40,168 bases of DNA. Origin: Pseudomonadota bacterium (lineage in GTDB: Bacteria > Myxococcota_A > UBA796 > GCA-2862545). This document shows, in pieces, positions 24,486-32,692 of this stretch. How positions within the stretch are numbered: position 1 is the first letter of the stretch; each line of letters opens with the position of its first letter. Where the stretch lies: assembly GCA_023954855.1 (NCBI GenBank), contig JAGSGY010000051.1, positions 1-40,168 on the forward strand. The letters are read 5' to 3'. The translations under genes and the position numbers were made by a program. The notes under the pieces were generated by a model. The model ran no database searches. It was not told the origin of the DNA and saw nothing but the letters and a program-made list of their open reading frames with translations.

Positions 24486-26147
24486 TTAGTAGCCGCCAGC
24501 CGTATCGCGCCAGGCGCGGTTGTTGACCACGACCAGGATGAGAACGCCTGCGACGAGGGTCACGATGCTCCAGTCCGAAGCAGCCAGTCGAGACAAGTTG
24601 TCGAGACCGGTGAAGCCGACGCCAGCGAAGTCCGAGTTCAGCGGTCCACCGACCCAGCCGAAGCTGTCGTAGAGACCGAGGATACCGAAGCCGGTGGCGA
24701 GGCCGCCGACGAGGTAGCCCATCATGTAACGGAGCTGGTTCGCCTTGCTCTGCGTGTCGTCGTGGTGCGCATGGTGGCGCAACGAGTGCACGTGGACGTC
24801 CCACGGGTGGGGGTCGAGGAAGGGGTCCGAGAGCGGCAGCGGCGGAAGCTTGGCCATGGCCGAAGCGACGACCAGGACGAACGCGCCCATGAAGCCAATC
24901 CAGACCAGGATGCCCATCGCGAAGTTGAACACCGGGAACTCGGCGCCGAAGAACACGGCGGGCATGACGAGCAGGGTGCGCTCGAGCATGACGCCCACGA
25001 GGATGAGGGAGAGCACGCCGACGAAGGGCAGGCTCATCTTCTTCACACCGCGGCCAATCAGGATGGTGAACGGCGCGAGGAAGCAGGTGACGGCCACGAG
25101 CTTCGCGAGCCACTGCCACTCGGGCAGGCTCATGCGAACCAGGAGGTAGTCGATCTCTTCCGGCATGTTCGAGTACCAGATCGGCAGGATCTGCGCGAAC
25201 GTCGTGTAGGCCCAGAACATGCAGAGCGCGAGAACGAGCTTGCCGAGGTCGTGGGTGACGATGTTGGTCACGTAGGTGCCGGTCTTCAGCCAGTTGCGCG
25301 AGGACACCGCGAGGATGCCGATCATGCAGAGGGCCGTCCAGAAGCTGGACATAAAGAACCAGCCGCCGAACATGTTCGTGTACCACCACGGCGACATGCT
25401 CATGAGCAGGTCGAAGGCCAGGAAGCTGAAGCCGAGGGCGTAGGCGAAGCCGATGACCGGCATCAGGATGCCTTGGGTCTTGAGGCCTGCCGCGGCAGCC
25501 TTCTCGACGTCGGTCTCCTTCGGCATGAAGTAGGACCACCAGCCGGGAGCGACGAAGCTCGGGTTCGACTGCTTCAGGCGCTGGCTGGCCATCAGAAGGT
25601 CGGGACCGAGGCTCGCCTTGAGGAACATCATGTCCACGACGACGAGGAACCCGAGGATGCCGACCTGACGTGCGATGAAGAAGCCGCTGCTGAGCCACAA
25701 GGGCTTGGCCGACCACGCAGCGGGGCTGTGCGGTGCGATGTCGATGGCGGCGCCCGTCTCGGTGACGATGTTGCCGTCAGCCCAAGGGTACAGGGCACCG
25801 GTTCCGAAGAACGTGGCGACGAGCCAGAGCACCATCGCGACCCAGACGATGGGCATGAACAGCGCCATGGTCTCGGCGATGCGCTTGAGCGGGCGACCCC
25901 AGCGGGCTTCGGTGCCCACCATGATCACGCCGTACATGATGCCGCCCTGTGCAAGCGCCATCGTGTAGAGAATGCCGATGAGCACCGCACCCATGCCCCA
26001 GGCCACGGCTCCGGTGCCCATGAGGGCTCCGAATCCGGCTAGGCCGGCGAGCATGGCTGCAATTGCGCCATTGCGGACGTTGCCAGGAAGCTGGCGGCCG
26101 GGCATCGCATCGATGACCGCGTCGAGTGAAAGACGACCCGCGCTCAT
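24486..26147 (-). CDS. actF: Alternative Complex III subunit ActF (NrfD-like membrane subunit)
   Basis: The 553-residue polytopic membrane protein is the last gene of the act operon and has the quinol-oxidising NrfD/ActF character. It has about ten or more membrane segments, with blocks such as QVGILGFLVVVDMMFLKASLG split by short loops, SWFFMSSFWTAL-like Trp/Phe-rich helices, and NIVTHDLGKLVLALCMFWAY. ActF works with ActC to take electrons from quinol in the inner membrane. The protein is somewhat long because of a C-terminal extra helix pair. Its ATG overlaps the actE stop (ATGA at 26144-26147). Confidence 0.92.
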   Translation of the reverse strand: MSAGRLSLDAVIDAMPGRQLPGNVRNGAIAAMLAGLAGFGALMGTGAVAWGMGAVLIGILYTMALAQGGIMYGVIMVGTEARWGRPLKRIAETMALFMPIVWVAMVLWLVATFFGTGALYPWADGNIVTETGAAIDIAPHSPAAWSAKPLWLSSGFFIARQVGILGFLVVVDMMFLKASLGPDLLMASQRLKQSNPSFVAPGWWSYFMPKETDVEKAAAAGLKTQGILMPVIGFAYALGFSFLAFDLLMSMSPWWYTNMFGGWFFMSSFWTALCMIGILAVSSRNWLKTGTYVTNIVTHDLGKLVLALCMFWAYTTFAQILPIWYSNMPEEIDYLLVRMSLPEWQWLAKLVAVTCFLAPFTILIGRGVKKMSLPFVGVLSLILVGVMLERTLLVMPAVFFGAEFPVFNFAMGILVWIGFMGAFVLVVASAMAKLPPLPLSDPFLDPHPWDVHVHSLRHHAHHDDTQSKANQLRYMMGYLVGGLATGFGILGLYDSFGWVGGPLNSDFAGVGFTGLDNLSRLAASDWSIVTLVAGVLILVVVNNRAWRDTAGGY

Positions 26148-26710
26148 TCCGTCTCCTCAACCGGCGCTGGGGGAGTGTACTTCCCGTCAGGCTGGCTTCG
26201 CAGGTAGTGGACCAGGGACCACATTTCGTCGTCCGTCATGGCCCATCCGTAGTAGGGCATCACTGCGCCGCCATTGCGGACAGTGAGGTAGATGAAGCCG
26301 TCGGTGCGCTTGGCGACCTGGCCGTTAGGTCCGAGCAGCGGAAGCACGCCTGGGAACCGGCCGGGCTGTCCGACGGGGCCAGGGTTGATGCCATCGGCGC
26401 CGTGGCACGGGGTGCAGTACACCTCGTACATGCGCTGTCCGTTGGCGAGCACAGCCTCGTCGGCTGCGAACGGTGCGGTCAGCGCCATGCCCTCGGGGCT
26501 GGTGCGCTCGTAGTTCGGGGTCCAGGAACGCGGCGTGAGCACGTGTTCCTGACTGACGACGCCCTCTGGAAGGGGGGCGGCCTCACGCTCGTAGGCCTTC
26601 ACGGCCTGCGAGTCGGCCATGTCGATGTCCCAGGGCAGACCAAAGGTCACCGTGGAGAAGGCGAGTACGCCGACAACGACTGCGCCGGCTTGGTACAGCT
26701 GCCTACGCAT
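26144..26710 (-). CDS. actE: Alternative Complex III subunit ActE (mono-heme cytochrome c)
   Basis: The 188-residue protein has an N-terminal membrane anchor (about 7-24) and one heme c motif, CTPCH, at residues 99-103. A later Met-containing segment (AVMPYYGWAM) could supply the distal ligand. The PWDIDMADSQAVK stretch after the anchor is typical of ActE. It carries electrons from the iron-sulfur/heme part of the complex toward the periplasmic acceptor. It overlaps actD by eight bases and actF by four, so synthesis is tightly linked. Confidence 0.93.
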   Translation of the reverse strand: MRRQLYQAGAVVVGVLAFSTVTFGLPWDIDMADSQAVKAYEREAAPLPEGVVSQEHVLTPRSWTPNYERTSPEGMALTAPFAADEAVLANGQRMYEVYCTPCHGADGINPGPVGQPGRFPGVLPLLGPNGQVAKRTDGFIYLTVRNGGAVMPYYGWAMTDDEMWSLVHYLRSQPDGKYTPPAPVEETE

Positions 26711-27257
26711 TGGGCACCTCGTAGATGGCGTCGGCTCCGTGAGTGACCTCGACGGCGCCAGAACCCTTCAGGAGCTCTTCGATGCGCTCGCGCTGTGACG
26801 CGGGGGCACCAATGAAGCTGATGGTGAACTTGTCGTCGACCACCCGGGGATCCTGGAGGATCTTCGGAAGGCCCAGGCTCGGGAGCCCGGTGTGCACAAT
26901 CATGCCCGCGAAGGTCGCGAGACCGCCGATGAGGATGGTGCACTCGAACATGATGACGGCGAAGGTCGGCAGCGACACGACCGGCTTTCCGCCGGGGTTG
27001 ATCATCGGCCACTGTGCGTGCGTCAGAGACGGCAGCAGGAAGCCGACGGTCAGTCCGGTGACTGCGCCGATGAGCGTCCACCAGCGAACTGGGGACGGCC
27101 GTCCTTCATAGATGGCCTCTTCAATCTCGTGGCGGGGGAGCGGCGCCTGCACGGTCCAGCCGGTAATTCCGGCGGACTTCAGGTCGTCGATGCCCGTCAG
27201 GAGGCAGTCGAGGTGGGCGTAGACGCCCTTGATCTGCGTTCCGCTAGCTGTAGACAT
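26703..27257 (-). CDS. actD: Alternative Complex III subunit ActD (DUF3341)
   Basis: The 184-residue protein shows the DUF3341 layout: a soluble N-terminal part with GVYAHLDCLLTGIDDLKSAGI, two membrane helices (TLIGAVTGLTVGFLLPSL and FAVIMFECTILIGGLATFAGM), and a soluble C-terminal region with DDKFTISF. ActD is a structural membrane subunit without cofactors. The ATG at 27257 starts one base after the actC stop. The longer open frame from 27398 lies inside actC and is rejected. Confidence 0.93.
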   Translation of the reverse strand: MSTASGTQIKGVYAHLDCLLTGIDDLKSAGITGWTVQAPLPRHEIEEAIYEGRPSPVRWWTLIGAVTGLTVGFLLPSLTHAQWPMINPGGKPVVSLPTFAVIMFECTILIGGLATFAGMIVHTGLPSLGLPKILQDPRVVDDKFTISFIGAPASQRERIEELLKGSGAVEVTHGADAIYEVPNA

Positions 27258-27258
27258 C

Positions 27259-28605
27259 TCAGCCCTCCAGGGAGCCCTTGACAGGCGGCTCGACCATTTC
27301 CTTGATTTCGGTAATGGCGACGCCCGGCAGGGTCTTGGCGAAGAGAAGGAACCAGAAGGAGAACCAGCCCGCGGAGCCGAGCAGGATGCCCCACTCAACG
27401 ACGGTCGGCCAGTAGAGGTCCCAGGTGGACGGGTCGAAGCTGCGGCTGGTGGACGAGGCGACGATGTTGAGGCGCTCGAACCACATGCCGATGTTCACGA
27501 AGATGCTGACGACGAACAGAATCACGTGATTCTGGCGCCAGGCCTTCTTGTACCAGACCAGCGGAATGATGCAGTTGCAGACGACCATGGTCGCGAAAAT
27601 CCACCACTGCTCACCGACGGTGCGCCAGTAGAAGATGTACTGCTCGTACGGGTTCTGGCTGTACCAGGCGATGAAGTACTCCATGAAGTAGGAGTAGGTC
27701 AGGATGCCGCTCGTGAGCAGACACATCTTCGCCAGGCTCTCGTAGTGCCAGGTGTTGACGTAGTCGTGCCACTTGAAGAGGTACGACATCGGCATGAGCA
27801 GCGTGATGACCATCGCGCAGCCACTGAAGATGGCGCCGGCGACGAAGTAGGGCGGGAACAGCGTGGAGTGCCAGCCTGCGGTGTTCGACATCGCGAAGTC
27901 CCAGGAGACGACGCTGTGAACCGAGAGGACCAGCGGGGCGGCGAATGCGGCGAAGAAGCCGTATGCCGCCATGTAGCTGTGCCACTGCTTGTTCGTTCCG
28001 CGCCAGCCGAGGGCGAGGATGTTGTAGATGCGCTTGACGAGGCCCGTGCTGTGGTCGCGAACGATGGCCATGTCAGGGACAAGACCGACGTAGAAGAACA
28101 CGCTCGAGATCGTGAAGTACGTCGAGATGGCGAACACGTCCCACATGAGCGGGGACTTGAAGTTCATCCAGAGCTCGCGCTGGTTCGGGTAGGGGAAGAA
28201 CCAGTACATCTGCCAGACGCGGCCAAGGTGCAGCGCCGGGAAGAGCAGGGCGGTCATGACGGCGAAGATGGTCATCGCCTCCGACGCCCGGTACACGCCC
28301 GTCCGCCACCTGGAGCGAACCAGGTAGAGAATCGCGGAAATCAGCGTTCCGGCGTGGCCGATGCCGACCCAGAACACGAAGGTCACGATGTACACACCCC
28401 AGAAGGTGGGGTGCTTGATGCCTGCAACGCCCATGCCCCAGGTGATCTGCAGGTACCAGCAGTACCCGCCGTACACCATGGCTGCGGTGGCCAGCACAAA
28501 GGCTGCCACCCACATGACCGTCGGAGTCAGCAGAGGGCGAATGATGTCGCGGTTAGCGGCAGCGTAGGTCGCTGGCCGGTTGGCCTCACGGTACTTGTCG
28601 TCCAC
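27259..28605 (-). CDS. actC: Alternative Complex III subunit ActC (NrfD-like quinol site subunit)
   Basis: The 448-residue membrane protein belongs to the NrfD/PsrC family with about ten helices. Recognisable blocks are ITWGMGVAGIKHPTFWGVYI, WVGIGHAGTLISAILYLVR, and FALSVHSVVSWDFA-like sequence after the middle. ActC holds a quinol-binding site next to ActB and, with ActF, may form a proton path. The GTG at 28605 is chosen: AGGAGG lies seven bases upstream and overlaps the end of actB. It starts 12 bases after the actB stop. Confidence 0.94.
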   Translation of the reverse strand: MDDKYREANRPATYAAANRDIIRPLLTPTVMWVAAFVLATAAMVYGGYCWYLQITWGMGVAGIKHPTFWGVYIVTFVFWVGIGHAGTLISAILYLVRSRWRTGVYRASEAMTIFAVMTALLFPALHLGRVWQMYWFFPYPNQRELWMNFKSPLMWDVFAISTYFTISSVFFYVGLVPDMAIVRDHSTGLVKRIYNILALGWRGTNKQWHSYMAAYGFFAAFAAPLVLSVHSVVSWDFAMSNTAGWHSTLFPPYFVAGAIFSGCAMVITLLMPMSYLFKWHDYVNTWHYESLAKMCLLTSGILTYSYFMEYFIAWYSQNPYEQYIFYWRTVGEQWWIFATMVVCNCIIPLVWYKKAWRQNHVILFVVSIFVNIGMWFERLNIVASSTSRSFDPSTWDLYWPTVVEWGILLGSAGWFSFWFLLFAKTLPGVAITEIKEMVEPPVKGSLEG

Positions 28606-28616
28606 GGTGGCCCCTC

Positions 28617-31600
28617 CTAGTGCGCCGCGTCGTGCGCGGGCTCTTCATGGTGGGCACCTTCGGCTTCGGGGGCGTGCGCGGCGTCGCCGTGCTCGTCTCC
28701 GTGGGCCTCGGGCTCGTGATGCTCGCCGCTATCGGCGCCATGGTGACTATCCTGGGGATGGAAGGTCGCCTTGGCGAGGTAGTGGACAGCGGAGAAGGTG
28801 TTCAGCTCGGCAAAGACCTGGTAGGCACGTCCGCTCTTAGCGAGCTTGGTGACTCCGGACTCGGCGTCGATGAGGTTGCCAAAGGTGATGGCGTCGGTCG
28901 GGCAGGCTTCGGCACACGCGGTCACGTGTGTGAGGGCCTCCTCGGGGACGACTTCCACTCCCTGATCCCGGTATGCGCTCTTGGTGTTCCGCAGGCGCTG
29001 GACGCAGAAGGTGCACTTCTCCATCACGCCCATGGTCCGAGCCATGACATCGGGGTTGAGCTGGAGGTTGAAGGGCTCCGGCCAAACGTACGAGTGGTAG
29101 TTGAAGCGACGCACGATGTACGGGCAGTTGTTCGCGCAGTAGCGCGTACCCACACAGCGGTTGTAGATCATCGCGTTGAGGCCATCGATGGTGTGGTAGG
29201 TCGCGAGGACCGGGCACACCGACTCGCAGGGCGCGTGAGCACACTGCTGGCACATCATCGGGAGGAAGCGGGTCTCGACCGGGCCGGAGCCATCGGTGTA
29301 GCCCCAGTAGCGGTTGACGCGAATCCAGCCCATCTCGCGACCGTCGCGAACCTTCGCCTTACCGACAACCGGGAGGTTGTTTTCGGCGTAGCAGGCAACA
29401 GCGCAAGCACCGCAGCCCGTACAGGCGTTGATGTCGACGCTCATGCCCCAGCGGTACGTGGGGTGGTCGGGGATGTCGTAGAAGTCGACGGCACCGCGCT
29501 CGGCAAGACGGGGGTCAAGGCCGAGGTGGTGAATGCCCGTGAGCTCACCGGGGTGGTGGCTCTCGGAGTCGCCGACCTTGGCCAGTGCCTCGTGATCGGT
29601 CACCGGCGCCATCTGGCGGTGGTGGTCCGTGTCCGAGCCGACCGTGGTCACGAGGTCAGCCGTGCCAACCTTCTTGAAGGCGACCTTGGCCTGCTGCCAG
29701 GCAATCGCGCCGAAGCCGTCGACCTTGGCGGAGAGCAGGCTCACCACGTTCGCGCCGACGTTGTTAGCGTAGCGACCGTTGGCGATGTGACCCTGACCGA
29801 AGGCGATGGCAAAGGTATCCTTGCGAGTGCCCTGGTAGAAGTCGACGCCGACCTTGATCGAGCCCGCCGCGGTGGTGAGCTCCAAGAGGTCGTTGCGGGC
29901 AATACCAAGGCGCTTGGCCGTGTCGGGATGCACACACACCCAGCTGTCCCATACCTGGCCAGTCATCGGGTCAGGCGTTTCCTGGGCCCATGGCTGGTTG
30001 GCAAAGCGGCCGTCCTTGCGGAACGGGTGCGGGTAGGCGTGGAGGAAGTATTCTCCAGCGCCCTCGATAGCCGCGGCGCCGGCGATGACCGGAGCACCAG
30101 GAGACACCTGGGCGCCTCCGATGGAGGTCTCGGTGGCGACGAAGCCGTCGGCGAGACGCTCCTGGAACCAGAGGTCGAAGGAAGCACCCTTGCCGCTGCT
30201 GTGCTGCCAGGTGGCCTTGACGTAGTCGCGGTAGGTTGCGGGCGTGAAGCCGACCGGGCCGAGCGCTGCGGGAGCGTCGCCCTCGGTGCCTTCAGTTCCC
30301 TCGGCGCCTTCGACGTTCCAGGCGAGGCCGTCGACCTGAATCGCGGCGCCGTCCGAGCCCTCGGTTCCTTCGGTGCCAGCAGTCGCGGCGGCAACCGGTG
30401 CGACGGGCTGAAGCCCTGCGTCCCGGGCGGCTGCGAGCAGTACGTCGCCGAGGGACAGTGCATCGTAGAGCGGCGACTGTGCCGGCTGGCGGAGCAGACG
30501 CAAGCCACTGTGCAGTTCTTCGTCGCCCCAGTCCTCAAAGACGTCGGCAACGGGAAGCACGAGGTTGGCCAGTGCGGTGGTCTCGTCCGGCTGCGAGTTG
30601 AAGCTCGCGACGAACGGGACCTTGCCGAGCGCTTCGGCGAAGCCGCTGTCGGCGGGCAGGGCGTAGGCGGGGTTGGTGTCTCCGAGGAGGACCGCACCCA
30701 CTTCGCCGTTGTTCATCGCGTCGACCAGGCTCTTCACATCGCCGTAGGATGCGATGGCGCCCTCGTAGGCTCGGCCGAGACCGAAGGTCTTGCCGGCCAT
30801 GCCGCTGACGACGTTGATGAGGAAGGTGGCCATGGCCAGCTCGGTGGCTGCCGTGGAAGCACCCGCCGCGCCGCCGGGAAGAACGACCGAGTCACGCGCT
30901 GCAATCTGTGCGGCGATGGCGTCGATATCACCGGCGTCGAGACCGCTTGCGGCTGCTGCGCTTGCCGGGTCACCGGCAGCGACCAATCGGGTCGCGGGGC
31001 CGGTGTAGCCCTTCTTGGCAGCGACCAGCTTGGCGATGGCTAGGGCGACCTGCGCTGCCGTTCCGGGCTTGCAGCCATACCAGTCGTCGGCGTTGACGCC
31101 AGACTGGTCCTGGTAGGGGCTGACGAGCGCGAAGCGCGCGACGAAGCCGCCGTCGTTCGGGTTCTTGGCCGAGGCGTACTGGTTCGACAGCTCCCATCCG
31201 CCCCAGCCCGACAAGAAGTCGGCGCCGAAGCTGACGATGTACTTGGCCTTCGAGAGGTCGTAGGCCGGAAGCACGCGGCGTCCGAAGACCTTCTCGGCGG
31301 CGAGGGCGTCTGCCTCGTAGCCAAGCGGCTCCCAGTGAAGCGCGTTGTCTGCGGTCACGTCCTTGAGCAGGTTCGCGAGCGAGCCAGAGGCGTAGGGGCC
31401 GAGCCAAGCGATCTTCTTTCCGCCAGCGCGAGCGGCCTTGAGGCCCTCGACCAGCTGTCCGCGGGCCGCGTCCCACTCAAGCTCGGCGCCGTCTTTAGAG
31501 ACGGGCTTCGCGTAGCGGTCGGGCGAGAAGTGACGCTGCAGCTCGAAGAGCGCGTCGGTCGGCACGATGCTCGCCATCGGCGAACGCGTGTTTGCGCCGA

Positions 31601-31844
31601 CGTTGACGACGCGGCCGTCGCGGTGCCGTGCAAGCACGGTGTGCGCGTTCGGGCCAGTGCCGAGCGTGGTTGCGAAGAACGTAGGCGTTCCGGGGGTGAC
31701 CTGCTCCGGCTTCACGACGTACGGCAGAACCTGCTCGATCGGCGTGTAGTACCGGTTGTCATCCATGCGGCACGCGGACATCACGGAAGCGCCCGAGCCA
31801 ATGCCCAGAGCCTTCAGGAAGTCACGACGGTTGAGTCCAGCCAT
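28617..31844 (-). CDS. actB: Alternative Complex III subunit ActB (molybdopterin-like/iron-sulfur fusion)
   Basis: The 1075-residue protein joins a molybdopterin-oxidoreductase-like domain that normally has lost its cofactor (about 30-770) to an iron-sulfur domain (about 795-1000). The latter has four Cys groups (CTGCGACAVAC, CQQCAHAPCESVC, CVGTRYCANNC, CTFC with CAEAC). A twin-arginine signal is visible at the start (NRRDFLKALG, residues 5-14). It lies on the periplasmic side and links quinol oxidation to the heme subunits. Residues about 486-521 carry TEG-rich repeats that look like an extra loop. A His/Glu/Ala-rich tail ends the protein. The ATG at 31844 follows GAGG; an ATG at 31856 overlaps actA but has no ribosome site. 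Confidence 0.95.
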   Translation of the reverse strand: MAGLNRRDFLKALGIGSGASVMSACRMDDNRYYTPIEQVLPYVVKPEQVTPGTPTFFATTLGTGPNAHTVLARHRDGRVVNVGANTRSPMASIVPTDALFELQRHFSPDRYAKPVSKDGAELEWDAARGQLVEGLKAARAGGKKIAWLGPYASGSLANLLKDVTADNALHWEPLGYEADALAAEKVFGRRVLPAYDLSKAKYIVSFGADFLSGWGGWELSNQYASAKNPNDGGFVARFALVSPYQDQSGVNADDWYGCKPGTAAQVALAIAKLVAAKKGYTGPATRLVAAGDPASAAAASGLDAGDIDAIAAQIAARDSVVLPGGAAGASTAATELAMATFLINVVSGMAGKTFGLGRAYEGAIASYGDVKSLVDAMNNGEVGAVLLGDTNPAYALPADSGFAEALGKVPFVASFNSQPDETTALANLVLPVADVFEDWGDEELHSGLRLLRQPAQSPLYDALSLGDVLLAAARDAGLQPVAPVAAATAGTEGTEGSDGAAIQVDGLAWNVEGAEGTEGTEGDAPAALGPVGFTPATYRDYVKATWQHSSGKGASFDLWFQERLADGFVATETSIGGAQVSPGAPVIAGAAAIEGAGEYFLHAYPHPFRKDGRFANQPWAQETPDPMTGQVWDSWVCVHPDTAKRLGIARNDLLELTTAAGSIKVGVDFYQGTRKDTFAIAFGQGHIANGRYANNVGANVVSLLSAKVDGFGAIAWQQAKVAFKKVGTADLVTTVGSDTDHHRQMAPVTDHEALAKVGDSESHHPGELTGIHHLGLDPRLAERGAVDFYDIPDHPTYRWGMSVDINACTGCGACAVACYAENNLPVVGKAKVRDGREMGWIRVNRYWGYTDGSGPVETRFLPMMCQQCAHAPCESVCPVLATYHTIDGLNAMIYNRCVGTRYCANNCPYIVRRFNYHSYVWPEPFNLQLNPDVMARTMGVMEKCTFCVQRLRNTKSAYRDQGVEVVPEEALTHVTACAEACPTDAITFGNLIDAESGVTKLAKSGRAYQVFAELNTFSAVHYLAKATFHPQDSHHGADSGEHHEPEAHGDEHGDAAHAPEAEGAHHEEPAHDAAH

Positions 31845-31852
31845 TGTGGGCC

Positions 31853-32530
31853 TCATTTGTGGCAGGTCCAGCAATCCTTCAGCTCTGCACGCCGAAGGTC
31901 TGCCTTCTCACCGTAGTTCTCGTTGACCGAAGGATGGGTCTCATGACAGCCGAGGCACCAACCCATCTGCAGGGTGGTCTCCCGAATCATGGTTCCCTCG
32001 ACCACGCCATCTTCGTTCCGGACGCCGCTGAGCAGGGGAACCTGCCCATGGCACTCGGTGCAGTCGACGCCCGCGCGCACATGGCGCTTGTGCTCGAAGT
32101 GCACGTAGTCCGGAAGGTCGTGAACCTTGTTCCACGGAATGGCTTCGCCCTTCTCGTAGTACTCGGCCACACGCTTGATTTCCGGAGAGTCCGTCTTCAC
32201 GTACTTGTGGCAGTTCATGCACGTCTGCGTGGGAGGCACGCCGGCGTGAAGAGACTTCCGCGCCTCGGAATGGCAGAACTCACACTCCATCCCCAGCGTC
32301 TGCACGTGGGTGTTGTGTGGGAACGCGATGGGCTGTTCAGGGCCCTCGCCGGTGGTAGCACCGGCCGCGATCTGTCCATTCTCCGAGGTGTACTCGGGGA
32401 AGAGTTGATGGGGAGCGCGAGGATGATTTTCATCACCCGCGTATTCGTCTGCTGGCGGGCAACCGCCGATGAAGGCGGAGAGCAGAAGCAGCATGGCTGC
32501 TTGGCTGGTGGTCCGCACTTGATGCCGCAT
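31853..32530 (-). CDS. actA: Alternative Complex III subunit ActA (pentaheme cytochrome c lipoprotein)
   Basis: The 225-residue protein has five heme c motifs: CEFCH (83-87), CMNCH (104-108), CTECH (157-161), CLGCH (192-196) and CWTCH (220-224). Several extra His residues can act as distal ligands. The signal ends in the lipobox IGGC (Cys24), so it is a lipid-anchored periplasmic electron carrier. It is the first gene of the actABCDEF operon, which replaces cytochrome bc1 in passing electrons from quinol to cytochrome c or directly to an oxidase. The ATG at 32530 directly follows GGAGGGCCC, which is part of a hairpin. Confidence 0.95.
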   Translation of the reverse strand: MRHQVRTTSQAAMLLLLSAFIGGCPPADEYAGDENHPRAPHQLFPEYTSENGQIAAGATTGEGPEQPIAFPHNTHVQTLGMECEFCHSEARKSLHAGVPPTQTCMNCHKYVKTDSPEIKRVAEYYEKGEAIPWNKVHDLPDYVHFEHKRHVRAGVDCTECHGQVPLLSGVRNEDGVVEGTMIRETTLQMGWCLGCHETHPSVNENYGEKADLRRAELKDCWTCHK

Positions 32531-32570
32531 GGGCCCTCCGCGCCTTCGCACGTGTCCAGGTGGAGGGCCC
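32531..32570 (-). promoter_or_regulatory. Hairpin sequestering the actA ribosome-binding site
   Basis: On the minus transcript GGGCCCTCC (32570-32562) is the exact complement of GGAGGGCCC (32539-32531), a perfect nine-base stem with a 22-base loop. The 3' arm is the Shine-Dalgarno of actA and ends at the base before the ATG. If transcribed in full, the fold would block initiation on the first gene of the operon. A weak promoter-like pair (TTGAAG near 32598 and TATAGA near 32577) could instead start the RNA inside the 5' arm and free the site. Confidence 0.45.
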
Positions 32571-32600
32571 GTCTATAGGGCCTGCCTATGCGCTTCAAGC

Positions 32601-32642
32601 GTGCCGCAATGATTCGCGGCACCACTCATTTTCGCTGCCGCG
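32601..32642. other. Three-arm inverted repeat in the act/oxidoreductase gap
   Basis: GTGCCGC (32601-32607) pairs with GCGGCAC (32616-32622). The middle arm, read as CGCGGCA (32615-32621), also pairs with TGCCGCG (32636-32642). The two stems cannot form together. The element sits in the 162-base gap upstream of actA and downstream of the biliverdin-reductase-like gene. It could be an operator, a terminator region or an RNA switch; no T-run supports a terminator. The rest of this gap contains no gene that I can support. Confidence 0.3.
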
Positions 32643-32692
32643 CGCAGGTTTCGAACGGTGGCTGGATTGCCTGCCGCTCTCCCGGCCTTTGG

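Noticed and set aside
24420-25716. N-terminal extension of the 23692-24408 gene
   Set aside because: The frame stays open but is a shadow of actF on the same strand, crosses the terminator at 24436-24468 and gives a His/Arg-rich meaningless protein; the lipoprotein start at 24408 is far better.
28620-31043. 807-codon open frame on the plus strand opposite actB
   Set aside because: Long antisense frames are common in GC-rich genes; the minus strand encodes a clear ActB with signal, iron-sulfur motifs and operon context. Similar shadows lie opposite actC (27229-28620) and actF (24762-26042).
32571-32600. Sigma-70 promoter TTGAAG/TATAGA upstream of actA
   Set aside because: Spacing is only 15 bases and the -35 match is weak; not listed as a feature, only mentioned with the hairpin.
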